Below are positions 25,301 through 37,300 of a stretch of 64,000 nucleotides of DNA, piece after piece; positions within the stretch are counted from its first letter, which is position 1, and every line of letters starts with the position of its first letter. The stretch comes from Micropterix aruncella (taxonomy: Eukaryota; Arthropoda; Insecta; Lepidoptera; Micropterigidae). The notes beneath the pieces are model-generated. The model worked only from the letters and a program-made list of their open reading frames with translations, did no database searches and was not told the DNA's origin. The position numbers were made by a program, and so were the translations under genes. The stretch lies in NCBI GenBank assembly GCA_944548615.1, contig OX155972.1, forward strand, positions 13,326,614-13,390,613, written 5' to 3'.

Positions 25301-28300
25301 ATAGGGTATTGAATTGTTTAATGCCATAATATGTTTTGGCAACAATTCTACGCTGACGACATGCAGGTGGTGTTACGAGTATTGTCTGGCGAAACTAATA
25401 TCAATTTATATGGCCATCTATACATATAACATTCAAGGTACCGGAGTCGGCGTCTTCTCAAATGATCGAACATCAAAATATCAACTACCCTAGGCAACTT
25501 AAATACGATCTTCCAAGCAGAATGCATTGGCATCACCAGAGCAGCACAGGCAGTTGCAGCCAAAGATGTCGGAGACCTAAGCTTGAAATTTGTCTCCGAC
25601 ACTGCCTCCGTGCTACAAGCGCTAGCAAAAAATAATATAACCTCTGTCCTTGTACTGGAATGCCACAATGCGCTTCAATCCATCGCAAGGTCAAATAAAG
25701 TCACCCTGCAATGGATTAAAGGGCACAGCGACTCACTGGGCAACGATGCGGCAGACGAACTGGCCAGAAGGGGATCAAAGAAAATAGTATATGGACCGGA
25801 TCCCTTGATGCCCATACCCCAGGCCGAAATAAAAACATGGCTACACAGGAACACCGATGAAACCCACTTTACAGAATCGAAAAAAAACGCAGGATGCAGG
25901 CAAACAAAGAACGCGGTTCCGGAAGCGTCTAAAAAACTTGCCCGCAACCTCACCAAATTAAAAAGGGACAAAATCCGTAATGTCATTGGTACTATGACAG
26001 GCCACTGTCCCCTAAACAAACACCTGTTTACCATAGGTGTGACAGACAGCCCTCTATGCAGAGGATGCATGGAGGAAGAAGAAACGCCACAGGATGTGCT
26101 CATGGAATGCAGAGCAACGGGCAAAAATACTACAATCTCCAGCATCTGTCCTGGAGGCCTGTAGCAACCCAAACAGGCTGCTAACCTTCTGGCAGCCTGG
26201 GTTGGCTGGAGTAACAAAAACACAAATAGAAACATGAGCCACGTACAACGGCCCAATCAAGAGGCCAAGTGCGAGAAAAAAAACCCAGACAAACTAACTA
26301 ACTAACTAACATATAACTTTAGTATATCTTGTAGTAGTAATTGATAATGAGTAATTAGTAATTGATATAGTAGTAATTGATAATAAATGATTTCTTATAC
26401 AGCACCAATTATTTTAACCCTTGGAGTAAATGGGTATTTTCATGGATGCATCTGTCTCTTTTGCAGGATTTTCGGCGACATCGACCTTTAAGTACTATAA
26501 CTACGAAACTACTACACCAATCATAAAAAGAACAACTGTACAATGATTGCATTGAAATTTAGAATATAGAATATTGAAATATCATTTTGTAAAACAATTA
26601 GATAATTATGAATAAATATGAGAACGTCAAAGAAGTGAAAAAAACGCGGAACCAGATCTGGTCGTATCATACTCAACGGATAATTGTTTCAGAACCAGAT
26701 TTGGTCGTATCATACTCGAGGGGTTAAAAAACAATACTTTAACCAATGATAACAATAATAACATTCAAATATTAGTGCTATCTATAGCATCTTTCATAAA
26801 GGCCGATTAAATAATATAAATTATATGGAGAGATCGAATGCCATCTATTAGTCTATCAGAACTTAAGTGCATAATTATTACGTATTGAAACCTGTATGCT
26901 ATATAAAAAAAAATACATCTTTATGTAAAAAATGGTAAAATAATAAGAGCTATGATTTACAAATTCGGTTATTTTTATATTATTAATATTATTATTATTA
27001 TTTTTATATTAGTAGAATTAACTGTTCCATAGGAATCAAATATCTCAAAAGACCACGAGTACAAATTAAATAAATACCATGATCTTGCAAAAGCCGTCAC
27101 CCGGAACGGCTTCACTGTTCACCTGCACGCGGTGGAAGTTGGCGCTTGTGGCCTGCCAGCTAAATGTCTGTTTCACCTCTTTAACCCTTCAGGCCTCGGC
27201 CCCTCAGCCGATTAACAAGTTGATGTCCCAAAAAATTTTAGTAAAAATTAGTCAAAAAATTGAATTTTGACACTGTCGCACCAAAACATTAATTACTGCC
27301 AAACCACTATACCCATAATTAAAATAAAACATATTAACATAATAAAACATAATAAAATAAGATAAATTAAATTAAAACAAAATTAAAACGGGGCCGTCAC
27401 GCTGAATCATGTTGTGGCCGATATCAGCCAATCGGGGACTGAAGGGTTAAAGATCTTGGTATTTCCTAAAAAATAATCAACTCTTTCTTAGAAAAATTAT
27501 CTAAAACCGCGATTTGCACATCTCAAATTCTATGGCTACGAAGGGGGAGTGAATGGGTGGTAAGGTGAAAGCTCACATGTGGCAAAACATTTGTCCTAAA
27601 CCTACCACGGCCGGTCGTTTGTCCGGAATCCACTGCTCACCCGCCAAAAGTCTAAAAAATCGTATTATGATGGGCTCGACTCCGGTCGGTGAATTCCATG
27701 ACAGCTCCGTTTGTATTTATTTATATTTATTATATACAATGCTACGGTCATTCAAAAATTCACCAGAAATCATTGAAAATCAGAATCAAGAGTGCTATAC
27801 CAGGAATAAGACTGAACTCGTTATATATCGTACCTCATATTCCATAATACTGTTGGTCAAATCAAGCGACGCTCGATTGTGCTTCATCTTCTGATAGAAC
27901 AGAGACTTCTGGTAGCGGTAGTAGTTATTGAAGCTGTAAAGCCTGTACTGCAGTTTGAGGTCGCTTTTGACCTCCAGGTCCAAATTGGTGATGGGGTGTT
28001 TGCAGATCAGGTCGAAGCTGTAGTCCCTGGTGGGTCCGTTGGATTTATCCTGGAGTATCGATCGTATTTCCAGGCGTTCGCTATCGTACTCGGAGTATTC
28101 CAGATCTATTGAGATGTTCGAGAGGGTGACTGCATCGCTTATGTATTGTCCTTTGAGGATTACATCCTGGAATAGAAAAAAATACACATACAATTAGAAA
28201 TCCATTGCTTTCCAAAGATAGCAAAAATCTATAAACTATTGATTTTATATCATACAAATTAATATTCACGATAGGCTTCGAATTCGCATAACAGACATTA

Positions 28301-31300
28301 TTTTACAACTAGAGCTGTCAACTACAACTGGCAAACCCATCACCTCAGGAAGTTTTAACGATATTAGATCATTCTATCTCCTGGTGAGGTGAGCGTAGAA
28401 GACTTAGGACAAAAACAGTCCACTATCTAGTTATTTTTTTATTTTTTTTTATTTGTTGAGTGGTGCTTTTCTAAGGTTTTTATGAGCCTTGTAACACTGC
28501 AACCATCGCTGATCTATTGTGTTCGCCACCTACTATAGTTCTGCGCTTAGCCTCGTGTCATTTAAGTACCGCAGCAGGCTTTTGGCGCCAGATTGATTTA
28601 CCTCCTCAGGTTGGAGGTAATGACCACCCAAATGGGTGTATCTTTTACGCATCAGCGGGCCACACTCGCACATGATGTGCTGGGGAGTTTCCTCTGCTCC
28701 TTGGCAGAACCTGCACATTTTTGTGTCTCTGAGCTTGAGGTTGAACATGTGTTTGTTCAGGCCACAATGCCCCGTGAGCGCCCTCACCAGTATGCGTAGA
28801 TTGTTCCTATTTAGCGATAAGGCCTCACGGGCCGTCTTACGGTCGTATGCCTTAATTAGCGCTTTGGAATGATTCAACCCTGGCGTGTTGTTCTAGTGGT
28901 TGACGAATTGTTCTAAACATATTTGTTTGAGCATTAGGTTTGCAAGGCTTTTTGGTACGTCTTAGCAAGTTCATCGGCTTTTTCATTTCCCTCGATTCCT
29001 GCATGGCCGGGAACCCATCTTAGAATTACCCTGTTCTTTTCGCCCAGGGAATTCAGTAGTGATATGCAGTTTTGCACTAGCTTTGAATTAATGGTATTCG
29101 AGGCTAGTGCCATAAGAGCTGCCTTGCTATCCGAGTGGATATAGATACGGTGGTTGGCGTAGTCCTTTTGGAGGTTGATATCCGCACATTTTATAATGGG
29201 TCCTCTCCCTTACGTAGCGGTGATACGGTGTCTACCGAATCTATCGTGGACTGTGGCATCCTTTGCCCGGCTGTTCACCCGGTTCACTGTAGTTTTTTTG
29301 TTGGTAATAATTGTATGACTATTACCGACATATTTTAGTACTCACCGATAAACACTAACACTGTAATGCTCTGTGGCTTGTGGTAATTACTGTAAATTAC
29401 TTTTAGACACGAGAAGGCTAATAATTGCTTTTCTCAGGATTACGGCCTTGCAATGAGAAAAAATGGCAGTGAACGCCCCCATTCAAATTTTATAGCTTAC
29501 CCGGCTAAACGAAGGATGCGACAGCAGCAATTCGACATTGTGGAAGTTGACGTCTTTCCTCTCTGGATTCTCCCATTTTCCCTTTACATTTGTGGTTTTA
29601 TTCTCTCCTTTTACATTCCAAGTTAGCACCATGTCTCCGTCCAGAAGGGTTTCTTGAAGACTGTATGTTCCTGCCACGTTGAAAGACCTCATGGGGTACC
29701 ACACATTCATCATGACTTCTTGAGACTCTATCTCACCCTGAAAATAAGTAATATTGAAATATTATTGTTAATATATTTAATTTAATGAATACTATTATTA
29801 TTATTTCATTACAGCAATGCAAAGTGCCTATACAATGCAAAGTACAATGTCTAGTCTCTGTTACTTTTCACTTAAACATTTATTGAAAAAAATCAAACCC
29901 TTCATGTGATTGAGACAGATCAGTGTGTTAGTGGAATGTAAAATGAGCAATCATATCTTTTCCCGCACAAAAACTACAGGTATGCCAATCAGAATCAGAA
30001 TACGTTGGACTTTTTAGAGAATATCTATATCCTTGACGAATTATGGGTTCCAGACCTAAAACCATAATTCCAGAAATGGTCTTACATATATCTTATCTTC
30101 TTCTCCGTCGTTCCCTCATTACTGAGGATCGTGGCCACTAGACAACAGTTTGCCTACGAGGCTCCTCCACTTCGACCTATCTTCTGCATGGCGGGTCGCA
30201 GATTGTATTGACCCTTTTGTAACTTCTTTGATGAGATCGTTCAATCTGGCCGGTGATCTGCCTCTGCTTCTTCTTCCCTCCACTTGACCCCCGGAAAGCA
30301 TTTACTCCAGATTCTCTGGGTTTCTCCTGGCAACATGACCGAAGAACTGCAGGACCCTTCTCATGCATACGGTGGAGAGTCTCACTTGGATGCCGAGTTC
30401 TTCCAGGACAGATTTGTTGGTGCGGCGTGCTGTCCATGGGATTCCTAGCATTTTACGCCAACACCACATCTCCAGTGCATCGATTTTGGTGCGTATCCGA
30501 GCCTTCAGGGTCCATGTCTCCGATGCATAGAGAAAGATCGAGAAAACCAGAGCTCGAACCAGCCTGACCTTAGTCCGCTTGCTTATACCCCGATTCTTCC
30601 ACAGCCTTTCTAGCTTGCTCATGGCCGACTTGCCATCTGGCTTCTGCGTGAGACTTTCTTTTCACTGTTTCCATCGTTGCATGTCATGGAGCCCAGATAG
30701 ACAAAGTCTTTCACAGCTTGAAGGTCACTCAGCTCGTTGGTGCGTTGCATGGAACGCACATGGAAAAGAAAGTGGCATGGACGGCCAATGTCCGTAGCCG
30801 TATAGGTCAAGCAACAGCAACATTCGCCTTGCTCAAAAGGGTGCATATGGAAGCGAACGAATATTACCATTAAAACCAAAGTACGACTATACCGAACGTT
30901 GGTTCTTCCCATTCTTCTTTATGGATCGAAAACGTGAACGTTACACAATCGGACCTCAACAAGTTGGAAGTCTTCCAAATGCGATGCTTGAGGCAGATTC
31001 TCGGTGTCTCACTCCGCGACTGAATTCGAAATGAGACCATTAGAGAAAGATGCGATCTACTAACAGCGATCGAAGAAGAAGTACAAAAACGTCGACTACG
31101 ATGGTTCGGCCATGTTTGCCGAATGAACGATAATCGCTTGCCATGTAAACTTCTTTGGCGAGACAGAATGGAGAATTCAGCGATCGGCACCGAAGAAAAC
31201 CTGGCTAAAAACATCAAAGACAACCTTAAAATCAACGATTATCGGCTATGGGTGCTTAAGACGTGGCAAAAAATCGTCAAGAATGGAAGCGAATCGTGAA

Positions 31301-34300
31301 TGGGGTACGAGATCCGGCGGCACTGATAGCAGCGTATTGGCTGCGAGGGCGACCCCCTCCCCAATCGCCGGCTACAGAATAAATAAATAATAATAAATAA
31401 TAGGCATAACCTTACCACAGTTTTGTTCTCAATGGCAACGTCATAGTTGATCCAAACATCTGGGGCCCACCAAATCTTAGAGCCCTGCTGGAACCTCTTC
31501 TCCTTCGTCTCATAGTTGTTCTCGAATTTGAGGGTTCTGTTTGTGTGGATTGCCATCAGCTTAATATTCTTGCCGAATTCCGAGGATTCCATGTCTACCC
31601 TGCCTGTGACGTTGAAGCCAGAAGCGTTACGAAGGTTGTACAGAGAAGCTTGCTTTACGTCCTAAAATATAAAAAGACTGTAAATAACAAGCAGGAAAAA
31701 TAACTGTTTGGAATACGGAAGGATAATCCCCAATATTCCAATAATTTTAGTAAGTTGTCATTAAGGGTCAGCACAATGTAAACTCGAAAATCAGTTTGTA
31801 GGATCACAATTGCTTAAATAGTAGGAATTATATACCTTTAAATCTATATATATAAAACAAAGTCGGGTTTGTTCGAACACTTATAACTTGAGAACGGATG
31901 GACTGATTTTCATGGTTTTTGATTTGTTGTATTTGTCTCCGTCCCGAATAGCAGAATAACTATTAAAAACAAAAATTGCTACCACAGCCGGTCGTTAGTC
32001 CGGAATCCACCGTTCACCTCCCAGAGTGTAATAATTATATATGATGGGCTCGATTTTTGGTCGGTGAATTCCATGGCAGCTCCGTTTGTATTTTATTTAT
32101 TTATCACTATCGTTAAAATTTCCCTGAGGTGATGGATTCGCCCGTTGCAGTTGACAACCCTTGTTGTTGGGGTGAAGGGTTTGTCTGTAGTGATTGACAC
32201 CCCTCGATATGCATGTGCAAGGATACTTACGATATTCCCAGGTTTATCATAGTCGTGTATGTAATGGATTCCAATCGGGGCCTCATCGTTCTCTATCTCA
32301 ATATCCACAGTATCTCGGACTAAGTCATCTTTGATCTTCTCGGATATGCTGTTGAAGAGACCTTGGACGAACTGCCTTTTATTGTAGAAAAGAGTAGCGT
32401 TTCCCCTGCTCTTCGAGGAAGCCTCCGTGTAGGAGTACTCGCTGCTGATGACGTGCTTTGTATTCAAGGGGAACTCCACTAGGAACACGCCCGTCTGCGT
32501 CTTCGATTGGTCCTTGTTTACGTAGACGCTTTGTGTGGAATTGAGTAAGACACTCTTATTGGGCCAGAAGGCTTCTATCATGTTTTCCATGAGGGCCTCC
32601 TCGTTGGAGATCCTCAGGTTGGCCTTTAGCCAGTTGAGGTTCTTGAAGGGAGTGGTTACGTTGAAGGTTCCAACTGTGTGTTTGACTCCGCCATAGGTCA
32701 GATCGACGTCACCGATCTGGTTTGACTTAGGACAGCTCACGTAACCACTGAAAGACGACAGAGATATTAAATTTCAAATGCTCAAATTACGATAGTCTTT
32801 ACCATATGCCGAAGCTTACGATGAAATATAGGTCTTAAGTTTCTTAAGACAAAACTTCAATTAAATTTAGATTGACTTTGTTTCTGCTTTTCAAAAACTT
32901 CCCATCCCTACTGTTACTGTTATCGAAACCTTCAAGCGTCTAAGTTGCTTGTGCTCAGATATTTTTCTTTTTATTGAAGAGATTTTTGGTTATATCAGAT
33001 TACGAAGTCGCGGCACGAAGGTAAGCTTTGTTTTTATCGAAATAAACTTCGAAATATATCGTGACGTAGAAGAAGAAACATATTTATTTAGTGTACTACT
33101 AAATGAAAGCCATATCAACACTATTTGCATTAATGCAGTAATAAAAATATACTTTTCTGTAAGGTTTTGGCTTTTTTTAGTGGTAATATTAACTTTTTTC
33201 AGGTTTTCAAGGTAGATTTTAAGTTTTTACCGTATGTTTTGTAAGAATCGAGAAGATTAACACGCATGCCATTGATTCGGCCCGACAAATTAACATTAAT
33301 AAACGATTTCATTTCAATATTTCGGTGACTTCAATTATTCAAAATAAAAATATTTAGAAAGCTTTTGTTTCTATGTATTTTAGTCATAACGATTCTTCAC
33401 AAGTTTAAAAATGTCTCAAGTTAAATCATAAGGATTTAACATGATTCTTTCGTGTATTTTTCATGCCTGTCTCAAGTATAGCAACTTTGGCAACTAACAT
33501 GAGACAGTAGGTTTTTTTTTGTGTTTGAAAGACTTTCACCTGATTTTTTTTGCTATAGTCAAATTATAGACTTTTGCCTGCAAATTGGTTGAAAGTTTGT
33601 TGCGGCAATTAAATACATTGTAGATTTATTTTTTGTTTAACCCTTGGAGTAAATGGGTATTTTCATGGATGCATCTGTCTCTTTTGCAGGATTTTCGGCG
33701 ACATCGACTTAAGAGCCCCTATCAATTTCGCAATGTGAAAACCGAAAATACACACTTTTTCAGGACGAATTTTACAATAACCATAAGATATATCTGATAT
33801 TTTTTAATTCACAGTTATACAACACCTATTTATTTAGTATGTCTACGAAATTTTATATTGATAACAACTTCGTATAAATTAGGAAAAAAAATATACAAAA
33901 ATGGTTTTTTACATAAAGACGAAACACGAGGTTTTTCAATTCGTTTTTCTGCTAACTGGTAGCGAAAAACGTTCTGAAAAAAAATGTGCGTACTAAGCAT
34001 ATAATATATTAGTAAGTCTACGATATATATTTTTTTAATTTATTCAATTAACACTAATAAAAAATGTGTTGTACTATGAATAAACCCAGTAAAATCGTGT
34101 GTAAAAACGTCGTCTACGCGTAAGAATATAATAAAAATAATTACAAGATATAAACATTTCAATAATTGAGGCATTTACCCACCCAGTATTTTAATTTTTT
34201 TTTTTTAATGTCTACATATTTCTCTGTAATAAATTATCGAAATCCATGCTTACGCGCTGTTCATTCGCGTTAGTCCGTGCATTCGCGCCCGAGGGCTACT

Positions 34301-37300
34301 GGACGGTGGACGTGCGTTGCGTTGATTTCCGGAGCTCGCGATATTCTCGCGTCCTGCGCGCGAATACTCGCGCCCGGCCGAGCGCTTTTCGACAGTGGAT
34401 ATGCGTCGATTAAGCGGTTTTGATACTGCAAGATTTGTTAGGGGCTATCCATAAAATACGTCACGCTAAATTTTTGGCATTTTGACCCACTCCTCACCTT
34501 ATCAGTATTTTTTATTGTAGATGTCAAAAAAATGTGTTTAATTTTTAGAAAATAGGTCAAAACATTAAACTTTACTATCAGGGCAAGATTAAAGTTAGAA
34601 AAAAAGCTGAAAAAACACGAAAGGCGTGTGAATTTCGTAGGCAAATTGTTTTCACCTTCCTAACTATATTTAACTAATTTTTTTTATAGTTTGTTACTTT
34701 CTTTAATCTATAAATACGGGTAAAAATGTTGTCCATCGCCAGCGTCGGCGTGGCAACGCTGCAAGCGTCATTGATACCTTTGGATCGTAAGCGAAAAAGA
34801 GTAGGGTTTTTGACTTAAAATAATTGTTCAAAAAAAATAAATTTCAAAAAATCTATAAATATATAATGTATATTTGCAGAGAATTAAATAACAAAAATAA
34901 GACATTACCTGGATCGTCATCGATGGGTAAAAAAGATGGAGATATAAGGTATTTTTACTTGGTAATAATAACAGTAATTTATAATAATATCGCAAAGGTT
35001 TCTATTAACATCTTTAAGTTTCATTGGGAAATTGTATATAGCCATACACTGTGGAATATAAATAGCGCACAGAACTTTAAGGGTTATTTCTACCCGTAAC
35101 ATTTTTTTTATTCGACAAAAAAAGTTTTTAAAAAAAACAAATAAAATAAAAAAGTATGGCACATGAATAGTTTTGGATTATTTTGAGACTATATTTATTC
35201 GTATAAAAAAAGCAATATTTTCACGATTTGATATGTTTATACTATTTTAGCATTTATTATTTATTAAAATCGTATTTACGTGTATGTGCAGGGTCGGACT
35301 GGGCCTAAGGGGCCCGGGTGGGATTATGACTTTAGGGGCCCGCCGCGCGCCTAGGATCAAGTGATACCATCAGGTCAACCAATAAACCAAATGATAATAA
35401 TAATCAAATAGGCACGAATTTTAGGAAGTTTTTAATTTCAAAGACATACATTTTTATGAAAAAAGTTTAGTTATTTATAACTATCCCATCAAAAACAAAA
35501 ATAAAAGAGGAGAAGTTTTAGCTAGAGTGCCAATAACTTGTTAAAATAAGACATACATTTTTATATATTTTTATATAGAAAGTTCAATTAACTAATTGAT
35601 AATGTATTATCCAATCAGCATTTTTTTTAAAAGAGGAGAAGTTTCAGCTAAATTGTCAATAACTCTTTCGTAAAAACTGATATCCTAGTCATCCTTGATA
35701 AGATCCGATTCAGTATTCAGAATAATCAATGAATCTAGCAGTTCTTGACCTAGTAGGGAACGAAGCCTGGTCTTAATGCGCTTCAGTGCTGAAAATCGTC
35801 TCTCGCGAGTCACTTGCGTAAATGACATTGTGAGTATTGTACAATAAGCTACGTATAAGTTGGAGTTCGTACTTATGTGCATATTATACTCAGACAAAAG
35901 TTTACATGCACATGGTATGCAACTTCGGCAAGCATCGGAACCTCTTCTTCCTCCTCTTCATCTTCTTTCTCAATCTGAGAATCTGAATCCTTTGTGTGAT
36001 GCTCCCTAAGTGAAATGTGTTCGTCCCAAATAGTTTTAGAAAGTTCTTTAAAACTTTTTGCAAAAGATTCGAGTTCTTTTGAAAGTAATTCTCGATCAAC
36101 ATTGGCAATAGATGCGATTGACTTTAATGCATCATCAGGAATTCCGTTTTTGTCAATTTCGTGGAAGTTTTTCGGATCCAAACAAGCGACATCCTTCATT
36201 AAATGCTCATTGCAGTTGAATTTTTCATCTATTTTAACTAGAGTCGTGTTGATGATGACCTTGTATACGATAATAGAGAAAATTTATTTGGGTCCGCAGA
36301 TAGCAGTCCAATTTCATCTTGACATAACTCATCTTTTTTCTTTTTTCATCATCGGTTTTCTAGATGTTCTCCGTAATGGCAGCGTGGTCTGTATTTAAAC
36401 ATCAACGTTTTCGACTTGAATTAATTCTTGGACCTGGGATTCAAACAAACTTGCAGCACTGAAAATGTCGTCAAAATGATCTAATTGTTTCCACAAATTC
36501 TTCTCCAAAGTTTTGATAAATCCCCAAGCTTTAAGGTAGTCTAGTGTAGGAGTTTGCAGGTATAAGCTTACAGGGGTTGATAAATCGAATATTTTCTTGA
36601 AGCGCAGGCTGTCAGAATTGTTTCAAATTTAAGAAAGGAATCCATCAATGCTTTGTATGAAATGAAACCTTTGGCTCGAACTCCGTGCTCAAAGATATGG
36701 CACTTAGAGTCTTTATCAACGCAACGTATCGAATTTTCTCCATGATGGTTGTCAATGCTTTGTCTTTGGCCCACCATCTCGTTTTTCCGATGTTCTGTAA
36801 TCGTCTCAACTTGTCTCTACCAGCTGTTATTTCCGCGATTTTGTCCACCCACACGCGCTCGAATGATTCGTGAATAAATACACTTGTAGACTCCAAGATG
36901 CCGAATAAATTCTATGCTTCAGTACAACTTAACGTACAACTTCAGTACAACTTGGAAAGCCGAGCCTGTCAAAATGTTACTGTCGAATAAATTGAATGTA
37001 GCAATTATTTATTACGCAACTATAATGAAAAGAACTTGAATTTGACGAAAGATACATCGATGCCAATTGGTGAACGAAGACCGCTCAATAGTGATCGACT
37101 CAAACGTCTACGGATATCCGTTAAATCGGCAGTTTGATACAGGAAAGCGCAAAATCTTCCCTTGGTAGACAGATAAATAATCTACAAAACGACATTTTAA
37201 ACAGTCCGAAGCATACCTATATTTGAGAACGCACAAATTTTGAAAACTATTTCTGCACAGCTGAAAAAAACTAGATCCAAGCAGTGTCCCCACAGTAAAC

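Noticed and set aside
30253..30567. 104-codon plus-strand ORF
   Set aside because: Shadow of the minus-strand RTE-like LINE fragment, whose translation has clear family motifs.
32949..33215. Small host gene of 88 codons
   Set aside because: No motif, no conservation evidence, AT-rich intron. Chance ORF is the simplest reading.
36015..36398. 127-codon plus-strand ORF
   Set aside because: Antisense to the hAT remnant and without motifs.
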